A program made the translations under genes and the position numbers. A DNA stretch of 7,304 bases from Deltaproteobacteria bacterium (lineage in GTDB: Bacteria > Desulfobacterota > Desulfobulbia > Desulfobulbales > Desulfocapsaceae). Below the pieces are notes generated by a model, which had not been told where the DNA came from, made no database searches, and saw only the letters and a program-made list of their open reading frames with translations. Of the stretch, positions 1 to 6,534 are shown piece after piece (the first letter of the stretch is position 1; each line of letters begins with the position of its first letter). The stretch is from positions 1 through 7,304 of the forward strand of contig JAJYAX010000074.1 in NCBI GenBank assembly GCA_021779275.1, in the 5' to 3' direction.

Positions 1-107
1 ATGATGTAGACTGAGCGTAGAAAAACACAATGTCTTCGGCCATATCGAACCCGGTGATTATCGCCGGAACCAATTTTCCGATTCACCTGTCCAGCGGTTG
101 GAAGCAC

Positions 108-1484
108 ATGATATCAATTCTTGTCGTCGATGATGAGCAAGGCATGCGTGATTTCCTGAAGATCATGCTCAAAAAACAAGGGTATCGGGTTCAAACGGCC
201 AATAATGGGGAAAATGCTCTTGCCGCCCTGCAGGAAGGCCCGTTTGACCTGGTGATCAGTGATATCCGCATGCCGGGCGCCAGCGGCCTGGATCTCTTGG
301 GGAGCATTAAAGAGCGGCATCCCGATCTGCCGGTGATCATGATCACCGCCTTCGCCTCTCCCGATGACGCCGTCATCGCCATGAAGAACGGGGCCTTTGA
401 CTATATCAGCAAGCCCTTCAATATCGAAGAAATCAAGGCGGTGGTGGACTCGGCCACCTCCAGGAAAAACAAATCCGGCCCGGCCTCGCAGAAGAGCGAT
501 TCTTTTCCGGGGATCATCGGACAGAGCCGGGAGATGTTGAAGATTTACGATATCATCAGGCGTATCGCGCCGACTCCCGCCAACGTCCTGATCTATGGCG
601 AATCCGGGACAGGCAAGGAACTCGTCGCCCAGGCCATCCACGCCAACAGCCAGGCAGCCGGCAATCCCTTCATACCGATAACCTGCAGCGCCATCCCCGA
701 CGAATTGATGGAGAGCGAGCTTTTCGGCCATGTCAAAGGGTCCTTCACCGGGGCCATCTGCGACAAACAGGGACTCTTCGCCCAGGCCGACAAGGGTACG
801 GCCTTCCTGGACGAGATCGGCGAGCTGCCCCCGCTCATCCAGACGAAACTGCTGCGGGTCCTCCAGGAACGGGAGATAAAGCCCGTCGGCGGCACCCGGA
901 TCCAGCAGATCACGGTCCGGATCATTGCCGCCACCAACAGGATACTGGAAGAGGAGATGGCGGCCGGCAGGTTCAGGGAAGACCTCTTCTACCGGTTGGC
1001 GGTGGTCCCCATCCGGGTCCCCCCTTTGCGGGAGCGAAAGGGCGACGTGCCGCTCCTTGTCCATCATTTTCTGCATAAGTATTCAAAACGGTTGGGCAAA
1101 GAGGTCCAGGAGATATCCTCGTACGCGATGCAAGTCCTGATGAACTATGATTTTCCTGGGAATGTCAGGGAGCTCGAAAATATCATCGAACGCGGCGTGG
1201 CCATGGAGAGTTCCAATATCATCCTGCCGGAGAGCCTTTCCCTGTCGGCTACGGGGCGTCAGGGAAAACAGGAGTACAACGCCTCTTCCCCGGTTTTCCA
1301 GGCGGCATCCGGCGAGGAAGAACTCTTCGATATCGGCCTGGAAAAGGTGGTGGACAACCTGGAGAAAAAGCTTATCGCCCATGCCCTGACAAAGACCGGC
1401 AACTCAAAGATCAAGGCCGCCGATCTTCTCCAGATCAGCTTCCGTTCACTCAGGTATAAAATCAAAAAATACGGCATAGAATAA
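108..1484 (+). CDS. pilR: PilR/NtrC-family sigma-54-dependent response regulator
   Basis: This is a three-domain transcriptional activator that, when phosphorylated, uses ATP hydrolysis to open sigma-54 RNA polymerase promoters. From the chosen start it is 458 residues, normal for the family. The receiver domain (about 3-115) has the acidic pocket D8/D9, the phospho-acceptor D52, T80 and K102. The AAA+ domain (about 135-365) shows Walker A GESGTGK at 164-170, the sigma-54 contact loop GSFTGA at 211-216 (a Ser variant of GAFTGA that I recall in PilR proteins), Walker B FLDEIGEL at 233-240 and the arginine-rich FREDLFYRL. The C-terminus is a Fis-type helix-turn-helix ending in SFRSLRYKIKKYGIE, typical of PilR. 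The frame is open back to an ATG at 30, but the receiver fold begins at ATG 108, which is preceded by GGAAG at 100-104, though at short spacing. It lies six bases before its kinase gene. Class assignment is sure; naming it pilR is a homology inference, since no pilin gene is present. Confidence 0.9.
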   Translation: MISILVVDDEQGMRDFLKIMLKKQGYRVQTANNGENALAALQEGPFDLVISDIRMPGASGLDLLGSIKERHPDLPVIMITAFASPDDAVIAMKNGAFDYISKPFNIEEIKAVVDSATSRKNKSGPASQKSDSFPGIIGQSREMLKIYDIIRRIAPTPANVLIYGESGTGKELVAQAIHANSQAAGNPFIPITCSAIPDELMESELFGHVKGSFTGAICDKQGLFAQADKGTAFLDEIGELPPLIQTKLLRVLQEREIKPVGGTRIQQITVRIIAATNRILEEEMAAGRFREDLFYRLAVVPIRVPPLRERKGDVPLLVHHFLHKYSKRLGKEVQEISSYAMQVLMNYDFPGNVRELENIIERGVAMESSNIILPESLSLSATGRQGKQEYNASSPVFQAASGEEELFDIGLEKVVDNLEKKLIAHALTKTGNSKIKAADLLQISFRSLRYKIKKYGIE

Positions 1485-1490
1485 GGCGGA

Positions 1491-3272
1491 ATGAATTTCA
1501 GGACATTTATCTCACGGCCATCCCAGGTCCATGATATCGAAGATATTCTCAGGCAGCAGCTGCAATGGATGCTGCTGCTTCGGATTGTCTTCTATACCCT
1601 GCTGCTGGGGGTGAGTGTCTTCCTAGGCAGTCCGGAATTCGAGATAATCGTGATCCCCAGGCCCCTCTTCATCCTGCTGATCCTGGCTGTCTACCTGACC
1701 TCCATAGGATCAGCCTTTCTGCTGGCCGTCCTGTCCTCTCATCTGCGCACTTTCGCCTTTGTCCAAAACCTGCTGGATACCGTTTTCGCCTCCCTGCTTG
1801 TCTATTTCACCGGCGCCTCCCAGTCAATTTTTTCCTCGGTCTACTTTTTTCCTATCATCGCCGGCGGTCTCATCACGCCCAGAAAGGGAGGACTGATTGC
1901 GGCCGCGGCCGCAACCCTGCAGTATGGATTGATTCTGGGCCTGGAATATCACACCTTCTATCCGGAATATTTTGCTCTCTATCATTTTGTACCAGTCCAT
2001 AATCTCTCCATAATTCTCAGACATTTCGCCGTTAAAGGGCTGACTTTTTTTCTGGCGGCCCTGCTGAGCGCCCTTTTCGGCATCCGTCTGCGAAAAACGG
2101 AGGCAGCCCTTTCGAGTACAATCAGGAGTTATGATAAACTCGCCATCCTGTACAAGCGGATATTCGACAACATCAACACCGGGATCATCACTCTCAGTGA
2201 AAAGGACATCATCACCTCGGCCAACCAGGCCACCGCCCACATCACCGGCTTTTCCTCCTCATTTCTGATCGGGAAAAAGATCTCGGACCTCTTCCCCGCC
2301 ATCGAACTGCACAAGGAGGAGTCCAGGCTCTCGGCGGATCTTGTAAAGAGTGACGGCGCCACCATCAGGATCGGCTATTCCCTGTCCAGTCTGCCGCAAT
2401 CCCCGCTGCCTCCAGCCGTAGAGAGAGGCGAAGAAGACCCGGACGAGAACAGAAGGCTGATAACACTCCGCAATATTAGTGAAATAGAGAAACTTGAGCG
2501 TCAGTTGCGCCAGCGTGAGAAGATGGCGGCCATTGGTATGATGAGTGCCGGTATCGCCCATGATTTCAGGAATCCGTTGACGGCGATCTCCGGCTCCGCC
2601 CAGGTCCTCGCCGCTGAATTTTCCGCCGATGAATCGGAAGAGAATCAATCCAATCACGAACTGGCGAACATCATTGTCCGGGAGTCCAACCGCCTGATCG
2701 ACACCATCGCCGATTTCCTGAAATTCGCCCGGCCGGAGACGGCTAACACCCGGTGGTTTTCCCTTGGCGGTTGTCTGCGGGAGGTGCTCCAGGTCTGCCG
2801 CGCCAACCCATCCTGGCCGGGCACATGCAGGGTCCGGATGAATTTTGATGAGAAACTGGATATCTGGGCCGACGAGAGGCAGTTCTTTACCGTCTTCAGC
2901 CATCTGCTGCAAAACAGCATCGCCTTCTGTCCGCCGGGACGAGAAGAAATTGATATTGAGGCACGAGAACAGGAGCAGGACGGCGGGCAGGACGAGGTGA
3001 TCATCGATATCAGTGATAATGGTCCGGGGATTCCTGAACATCTCCAGGAAAAAATTTTCGAACCTTTTTTCAGCCAGCGCGCCGACGGGACCGGACTTGG
3101 ACTGGCTATCGTCAGACAGACCGTCCATGAACATCAGGGGACCATCGAGGTCGGGACGTCACCATCAGGCGGCGCCAGATTTACCATCCATTTACCCTTG
3201 CCCCAAGAGGACTGCGGTACAAATATCCTTGACTGCTCAGACGAAACCGGATATAAGGGCAATGCAAAATGA
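1491..3272 (+). CDS. pilS: PilS-like membrane PAS sensor histidine kinase
   Basis: This is a 593-residue sensor kinase, the predicted partner that phosphorylates the regulator encoded just upstream. The N-terminal 200 residues hold about six hydrophobic helices (roughly 27-46, 57-80, 87-106, 114-128, 133-152, 183-199) with short loops, so sensing is probably within the membrane, as in PilS, rather than by a large periplasmic domain. A PAS domain follows (about 222-330, containing FDNINTGIITLSEKD). The HisKA H-box GIAHDFRNPL puts the phospho-acceptor at H357. The HATPase domain has an N-box around N475 (HLLQNSIAF), G1 DNGPGIP at 509-515, F-box FEPFF at 523-527, G2 GTGLGLAIV at 533-541 and a GGARFTI G3-like segment. 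All catalytic motifs are intact. A Shine-Dalgarno-like AAGG at 1483-1486 overlaps the stop of the upstream gene, suggesting coupled translation. The C-terminal tail after residue 570 is poorly conserved-looking. The regulator-then-kinase order is the reverse of the Pseudomonas pilS-pilR pair. Confidence 0.9.
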   Translation: MNFRTFISRPSQVHDIEDILRQQLQWMLLLRIVFYTLLLGVSVFLGSPEFEIIVIPRPLFILLILAVYLTSIGSAFLLAVLSSHLRTFAFVQNLLDTVFASLLVYFTGASQSIFSSVYFFPIIAGGLITPRKGGLIAAAAATLQYGLILGLEYHTFYPEYFALYHFVPVHNLSIILRHFAVKGLTFFLAALLSALFGIRLRKTEAALSSTIRSYDKLAILYKRIFDNINTGIITLSEKDIITSANQATAHITGFSSSFLIGKKISDLFPAIELHKEESRLSADLVKSDGATIRIGYSLSSLPQSPLPPAVERGEEDPDENRRLITLRNISEIEKLERQLRQREKMAAIGMMSAGIAHDFRNPLTAISGSAQVLAAEFSADESEENQSNHELANIIVRESNRLIDTIADFLKFARPETANTRWFSLGGCLREVLQVCRANPSWPGTCRVRMNFDEKLDIWADERQFFTVFSHLLQNSIAFCPPGREEIDIEAREQEQDGGQDEVIIDISDNGPGIPEHLQEKIFEPFFSQRADGTGLGLAIVRQTVHEHQGTIEVGTSPSGGARFTIHLPLPQEDCGTNILDCSDETGYKGNAK

Positions 3273-3304
3273 GGGAAGCATGCGCGATGTACGCCCAGGG
3301 CGTC

Positions 3305-3313
3305 TGCTATAAT
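3305..3313 (+). promoter_or_regulatory. Extended -10 promoter upstream of ffs
   Basis: The bases TGC-TATAAT form a perfect extended -10 element (TGN at 3305-3307, TATAAT at 3308-3313). No good -35 box lies 17 bases upstream, which fits extended -10 promoters that do not need one. Transcription would begin near 3319-3322, about 90 bases before the SRP RNA helix, so the primary transcript would carry a leader that must be trimmed. It sits just after the kinase stop codon, in non-coding DNA. The motif is directly seen; its activity is inferred. Confidence 0.6.
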
Positions 3314-3323
3314 GTCTTTCCGA

Positions 3324-3370
3324 GAGTTCCCACCGGTAATTTCGTGACGTTTCATTGCAAACGTGAACTC
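3324..3370 (+). other. Nested hairpin in the ffs leader
   Basis: ACGTTT at 3347-3352 pairs perfectly with AAACGT at 3359-3364 around a six-base loop. The directly adjoining GAACTC at 3365-3370 can pair with GAGTTC at 3324-3329, leaving a 17-base bulge on the 5' side. No T-run follows, so it is not an ordinary terminator for the kinase operon. It may be a folded leader of the SRP RNA precursor or a separate small RNA. Role unknown. Confidence 0.35.
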
Positions 3371-3407
3371 CCGGCCCCTCTCTTTGCCATCCACGATTTT
3401 CATTTTG

Positions 3408-3506
3408 ATAGCCGGGTCCCGCGCAACAAAGAATCACGAACCCCGCCAGGTCCGGAAGGAAGCAACGGTAGTGACCCTCTTTGTGTGCCGCGGGGCGCCC
3501 GGCTAT
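3408..3506 (+). ncRNA. ffs: Signal recognition particle RNA, small (4.5S) type
   Basis: This is the RNA scaffold of the signal recognition particle, which binds Ffh protein and targets ribosomes making membrane proteins to the inner membrane. The conserved Ffh-binding core is clear: CCAGGTCC, GGAA tetraloop (3454-3457), GGAAGCA, with the CCAG and AGCA sides of the symmetric loop. Helices stack outward as one long hairpin: CCG 3443-3445 with CGG 3466-3468, TCAC 3434-3437 with GTGA 3471-3474, ACAAAG 3426-3431 with CTTTGT 3479-3484, CCCGCG 3418-3423 with CGCGGG 3489-3494, and ATAGCCGGG 3408-3416 with CCCGGCTAT 3498-3506. About 99 bases, with no Alu domain, matches the Gram-negative small form. 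Exact ends are inferred from the closing helix. It precedes dnaX, an arrangement also known in Bacillus (scr-dnaX-yaaK-recR). Confidence 0.95.
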
Positions 3507-3514
3507 CATCTTTT
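3498..3514 (+). terminator. ffs 3' stem plus T-run, likely intrinsic terminator
   Basis: The 3' arm of the closing 9-bp helix of the SRP RNA (3498-3506) is followed by CATCTTTTT, giving the stem-plus-uridine-tract layout of a Rho-independent terminator. The hairpin of the RNA itself would serve as the terminator stem. The T-run starts a few bases after the stem, so efficiency may be partial, which would allow some read-through into dnaX. Confidence 0.5.
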
Positions 3515-3561
3515 TAGAGACCGCTCAGAAAGAGGCCCCTTTTCCTTCTCCCCGGTGAGAC

Positions 3562-5358
3562 ATGTCGTATCTCGTTCTTGCAAGAAAATCCCGACCGCAG
3601 TCCTTTGAAGAGGTTGTGGGCCAGCGCCCGGTGGTCAAGACCTTGCAGAACAGCCTTGCCCGCAACAGGGTCGCCCATGCCATCCTGTTCTCGGGGCTCC
3701 GCGGGGTCGGCAAGACCACCCTGGCCCGGATCATGGCCAAGGCCATCAACTGCGAGGAGACCACCGGCAAGATCCCCTGCAATCACTGCAATTCCTGTCT
3801 TGAGATCATGCGGGGCGCAGCCCTCGATCTGCATGAGATTGACGGCGCCTCGAACCGCGGCATTCAGGAAATTCGTGAGCTGAAAGAAAAGATCCGTTTT
3901 CTCCCCACCTCGGCCCGCTTCAAGATCATCATCATCGATGAGGTCCACATGCTCACCACCGAGGCCTTCAACGCCCTGCTGAAGACCCTGGAGGAACCTC
4001 CTGAGCACGTCTACTTCATGTTTGCGACCACAGAGCTGCATAAGATACCGATCACCATACTGTCCAGATGTCAACGCTATGAACTCAAACGTATCTCCGC
4101 GCCGGAACTGACGGATCATTTCCAAAAACTGGCTGCGATGGAAGGAAAGGAGATCGAGCCGTCCGCGCTGGCCCTGATCGTGCGCGAGGCGGAGGGCTCC
4201 GTCCGGGACGGCTTGAGTCTTCTCGACCAGGTCTTTTCCTTTGCCGACACAATGATCACAACCGAGGACGTCGTCCAGGTCCTGGGGCTCATCGACCGCA
4301 AAGTGCTGCTGACCATCACCCGGGCGCTTCTTTCCGGAGACCGGTCGGCGGCCTTGACCGCACTGGAGGACACCTTCGGTTTCGGGATCGATCTCAAACG
4401 ATTCTGCGCCGATCTGCTGGAATGTTTCAGGACACTCCTGCTCAGCAAGATCCAGGGCTGCAGCCAGCTGCTGGATATGCCGGAGCAGGACAGAGAGGTC
4501 TACCGGGAGCTCTCCTCCGGTTTCTCCCTGGAGACCATTCACTTAAAGCTTTCTCTTCTGATGCAGGCGGTGGAGGGGATGGGACATTCCATGCAACCGC
4601 GTCTCGCTCTGGAGACGACCTTTTTGAAGATTATAGAGGCGGGAAATGTCGTCCCGGTCACGACCCTGCTGGGGCGGATGCAGCAGCTGCTCGCGGGCAT
4701 TCCCCAAGATCCCGGCCAGGGAGGACAGGCAACCGCCTCCCCCGGGCCTGCACCTGCAACCATTCCAAAAGCTCCCTGCCTCGACCAGAGCGCCGGGCGC
4801 CTGCCTGCCGCTCCTGTTCCGGCCGTGCAACCGCCTTCTCCACCTCAGGAGCCTCCGCAGGCGGCCTCCCGGCTGGAGCCCGGCTTGCCTGAAACCGATA
4901 AACCGGCGACTGCCGTTCCTGCCGCCCCTCCCGTCGATACCGCCGCGCCCTCCTCTCGGATCCATGCCCATGAGCGTGACGTACGGAAGGACTGGCAGGC
5001 CTTTACCGACTATGTCAAAGAACGGAAGGTCTGGATGTCCAAGGATCTGCAGCGAGCGGATTCCGCCCGGCAGCAGGGTGACGAATTGCTTCTCCACTAT
5101 TCCGATCCGGCCAACTGCGCCCTCCTGCGGAGCAAGGAGAATCGCATTATTCTGACCGAATTCGTCCTTGATTTTTTCCAGAAAGAACTCAAAGTACGTT
5201 TCATCCTCCCGACGGAGGAGAGCAAAAACGACGGTGACGACACCGATACCCCCCAGAAACAGCGGAATCGCCTGGCTCAGGATCCACTGGTCCAGATGAC
5301 CGTTGATATCTTTAACGGCCAGGTCGGGGATATCCGGATCGGCCCCAGAAGCAGGTAG
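3562..5358 (+). CDS. dnaX: DNA polymerase III subunits gamma/tau (clamp loader ATPase)
   Basis: This is the clamp-loader motor subunit that, with HolA/HolB, opens and loads the beta clamp and (as tau) ties polymerase cores to the helicase. The 598-residue protein starts with MSYLVLARKSRPQSFEEVVGQ, a diagnostic DnaX N-terminus. The AAA+ module has Walker A GLRGVGKT at 45-52, a four-cysteine zinc site (C64, C73, C76, C79), Walker B IIIIDEVHML at 122-131, the SRC arginine-finger motif at 168-170 and sensor 2 around R215. A helical collar domain runs to about 380. A Pro/Ala-rich linker (about 381-466) then leads to a C-terminal tau-type domain (about 470-598). GGTGAG at 3554-3559 is a close-set ribosome site. 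It follows ffs by about 55 bases, and ybaB begins 47 bases after its stop. I see no A6-type slippery heptamer near the linker, so a separate gamma form by frameshifting is not supported. Confidence 0.97.
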   Translation: MSYLVLARKSRPQSFEEVVGQRPVVKTLQNSLARNRVAHAILFSGLRGVGKTTLARIMAKAINCEETTGKIPCNHCNSCLEIMRGAALDLHEIDGASNRGIQEIRELKEKIRFLPTSARFKIIIIDEVHMLTTEAFNALLKTLEEPPEHVYFMFATTELHKIPITILSRCQRYELKRISAPELTDHFQKLAAMEGKEIEPSALALIVREAEGSVRDGLSLLDQVFSFADTMITTEDVVQVLGLIDRKVLLTITRALLSGDRSAALTALEDTFGFGIDLKRFCADLLECFRTLLLSKIQGCSQLLDMPEQDREVYRELSSGFSLETIHLKLSLLMQAVEGMGHSMQPRLALETTFLKIIEAGNVVPVTTLLGRMQQLLAGIPQDPGQGGQATASPGPAPATIPKAPCLDQSAGRLPAAPVPAVQPPSPPQEPPQAASRLEPGLPETDKPATAVPAAPPVDTAAPSSRIHAHERDVRKDWQAFTDYVKERKVWMSKDLQRADSARQQGDELLLHYSDPANCALLRSKENRIILTEFVLDFFQKELKVRFILPTEESKNDGDDTDTPQKQRNRLAQDPLVQMTVDIFNGQVGDIRIGPRSR

Positions 5359-5359
5359 G

Positions 5360-5377
5360 ACGGCGACAGTCCGCCGT
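5360..5377 (+). other. Small hairpin between dnaX and ybaB
   Basis: ACGGCG at 5360-5365 and CGCCGT at 5372-5377 are perfect inverted repeats around a six-base loop, beginning two bases after the dnaX stop. Only three T bases follow directly, with a five-T run 8 bases later, so it is a poor intrinsic terminator. It may be a weak pause, an mRNA stability element, or chance. Confidence 0.25.
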
Positions 5378-5405
5378 TTCACGGATTTTTCCAAAGGAAG
5401 AATAT

Positions 5406-5723
5406 ATGGATGTAAACAGCATTATGCAGCAGGCCCAGCAGATGCAGGCCAAGTTGATCCAGATCCAGCAGGAGCTTGCCAAACAGAGTGTCCAGGGCAG
5501 TGCCGGGGGCGGAATGGTCACCGTCAAGGTCAACGGCAAGGGCGAGGTCCTGGCTCTTACCATTGAAAAGGAAATGCTCAGTGAAAATGACACCGGCATG
5601 CTCCAGGATCTGATCGTCGCAGCCACCAATGACGGGCTGCGCCGGGCCAAGGAGCTGAGTCGGCAGGCAATGGGAAAACTCACCGGCGGCATGAATATCC
5701 CCGGCATCTCCGATATGTTTTAA
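5406..5723 (+). CDS. ybaB: YbaB/EbfC family nucleoid-associated protein
   Basis: This is a 105-residue member of the YbaB/EbfC family, small dimeric DNA-binding proteins encoded between dnaX and recR in most bacteria. The N-terminal helix is glutamine-rich (MQQAQQMQAKLIQIQQELAKQ), followed by the family's glycine-rich turn and strand (GSAGGGMVTVKVNGKGEV), a second strand pair (LALTIEKEML) and a C-terminal helix (DLIVAATNDGLRRAKEL) ending in a Gly/Met-rich tail (GGMNIPGISDMF). Length and pattern are typical. A good Shine-Dalgarno AGGAAG at 5395-5400 sits five bases before the ATG. Its exact cellular job is not settled; binding to DNA as a nucleoid protein is established for relatives, and a link to RecR-dependent repair is suggested mainly by gene order. 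Confidence 0.95.
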   Translation: MDVNSIMQQAQQMQAKLIQIQQELAKQSVQGSAGGGMVTVKVNGKGEVLALTIEKEMLSENDTGMLQDLIVAATNDGLRRAKELSRQAMGKLTGGMNIPGISDMF

Positions 5724-5726
5724 TTC

Positions 5727-6329
5727 ATGCAGATCATCCCGCCGGCGCTGGAACGACTGGCCCTGGCCCTGGCCGGCCTCCCGGGTATCGGTAAAAAAAC
5801 GGCCATGCGACTGGCGCTCAATATCCTGCGCCGGCCTCCGAACATCGCCCTGGAACTCTCCGCGGCGCTGTCGGAACTCCATGGATCCATCCAGCTCTGC
5901 TCCTGCTGTTTCACCTTCTCCGAGAACGACCCCTGTGTGATCTGCGCCGACCCGCGGCGGGACGGCGGTCTGGTCTGTGTCGTCGAGCAGCCGGGAGATC
6001 TGATGGCCATCGAGAAGACCGGGATCTTCCGCGGGCACTACCATATCCTCCACGGCGTCCTCTCACCCATCGACGGCATTGGTCCCGAAGAGATCAAGGT
6101 AGGTGAGCTGATCGGCAGGATCGACAGCGGCAGCATCAGAGAGATCCTGATCGCCACCAGCTCCACCGTCCCCGGCGAGGCCACCGCCTCCTATCTGATC
6201 GACCGGATTCAGGGGAAAAATGTCAGACTGACACGCCTTGCCTGCGGGATTCCGATGGGGATGGACATCAAATATGCCGACAAATACACCCTGGCCAAGG
6301 CCATTGAAAGCCGAAGCCCGATAGGATAA
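5727..6329 (+). CDS. recR: Recombination mediator protein RecR
   Basis: RecR works with RecO (and RecF) to load RecA on single-stranded gaps during recombinational repair; it forms a ring that can clamp DNA. The 200-residue length is standard. The N-terminus has the helix-hairpin-helix LPGIGKKTAMRLA (18-30). A four-cysteine zinc finger follows with C58, C61, C70 and C73 (pattern CxxC-x8-CxxC). The Toprim domain spans about 80-175, with VVEQPGDLMAIEKTG, YHILHGVLSPIDGIGPEEI and an IATSSTVPGEATA segment, where relatives often have ATNPTVEGEATA. The C-terminus carries LACGIPMGMDIKYADKYTLAKAI. The start lies three bases after the ybaB stop with no Shine-Dalgarno visible, so translation is probably coupled to ybaB. 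A non-coding gap of about 125 bases follows. Confidence 0.97.
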   Translation: MQIIPPALERLALALAGLPGIGKKTAMRLALNILRRPPNIALELSAALSELHGSIQLCSCCFTFSENDPCVICADPRRDGGLVCVVEQPGDLMAIEKTGIFRGHYHILHGVLSPIDGIGPEEIKVGELIGRIDSGSIREILIATSSTVPGEATASYLIDRIQGKNVRLTRLACGIPMGMDIKYADKYTLAKAIESRSPIG

Positions 6330-6386
6330 AAGATTATCTGATTTGCTCTCTAAAATCACATTTCCTCTTGACAGAGGGAGCCGTTA

Positions 6387-6415
6387 TTGGTAATTGGATC
6401 AGGTTTACTTATACT
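6387..6415 (+). promoter_or_regulatory. Sigma-70-type promoter for tRNA-Val
   Basis: TTGGTA at 6387-6392 (4 of 6 to the -35 consensus) and TATACT at 6410-6415 (5 of 6 to the -10 consensus) are separated by exactly 17 bases. Transcription would begin around 6421-6423, about 34 bases before the tRNA. A perfect TTGACA also occurs at 6368-6373, but the hexamer 17 bases after it (TAATTG) is poor. The boxes are seen; activity is inferred. Confidence 0.6.
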
Positions 6416-6425
6416 TTTTGCACAG

Positions 6426-6437
6426 CCTTCCGGAAGG
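6426..6437 (+). other. Palindrome in the tRNA 5' leader
   Basis: CCTTCCGGAAGG is a perfect 12-base palindrome located between the predicted start site and the tRNA. As RNA it could form a short hairpin with a tight loop, which might guide 5' processing or simply be chance. Its left part (AGCCTT, 6424-6429) is also complementary to AAGGCT at 6536-6541 in the terminator stem after the tRNA. Confidence 0.3.
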
Positions 6438-6455
6438 GAGAACGTTGTGGAAAGC

Positions 6456-6530
6456 AGGCGCGTAGCTCAGTGGGAGAGCGCTACCTTGACGTGGTAGATG
6501 TCGGCGGTTCGACCCCGCCCGCGCCTACCA
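6456..6530 (+). tRNA. tRNA-Val (anticodon GAC)
   Basis: A complete 75-base tRNA with encoded CCA. The acceptor stem AGGCGCG (6456-6462) pairs with CGCGCCT (6520-6526), followed by discriminator A6527 and CCA 6528-6530. The D stem is GCTC/GAGC (6465-6468, 6476-6479). The anticodon stem is CTACC/GGTAG (6481-6485, 6493-6497), with loop TTGACGT placing anticodon GAC at 6488-6490, which reads valine codon GUC and GUU by wobble. The T stem is GGCGG/CCGCC around loop TTCGACC. Every stem is fully paired, so the gene should be functional. It stands alone, with its own promoter and terminator, between recR and thrS. Confidence 0.97.
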
Positions 6531-6534
6531 GATT

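Noticed and set aside
114..1076. A 320-codon open frame on the minus strand opposite the regulator gene.
   Set aside because: It is fully antisense to a clear AAA+ regulator with intact motifs, has no recognisable domain, and is explained by codon bias of a GC-rich gene.
3320..3407. The segment before ffs as an Alu-type domain of a large SRP RNA.
   Set aside because: The long form needs a partner strand downstream, but the closing stem and T-run follow the core at once, so the RNA is the small type.
4646..5155. A 169-codon plus-strand frame within dnaX, over the linker.
   Set aside because: It is a Pro/Arg/Ser-rich out-of-frame reading of the C-rich linker region, with no start context or domain; the dnaX frame continues into a conserved-looking C-terminus.
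5223..5229. CAAAAAC in dnaX as a possible slippery frameshift site.
   Set aside because: It does not fit the X XXY YYZ pattern in the reading frame and lies near the C-terminus, too late to produce a gamma-like product.
3514..5394. Two consecutive long minus-strand open frames (342 and 283 codons) covering nearly all of dnaX.
   Set aside because: They mirror dnaX codon bias, are Gly/Arg/Leu-rich without family motifs, and sit opposite an unambiguous core gene.
6368..6373. A consensus TTGACA that could be the -35 of the tRNA promoter.
   Set aside because: The hexamer at 17-base spacing (TAATTG) is a poor -10; the TTGGTA/TATACT pair downstream is better overall, though a second weak promoter is not excluded.
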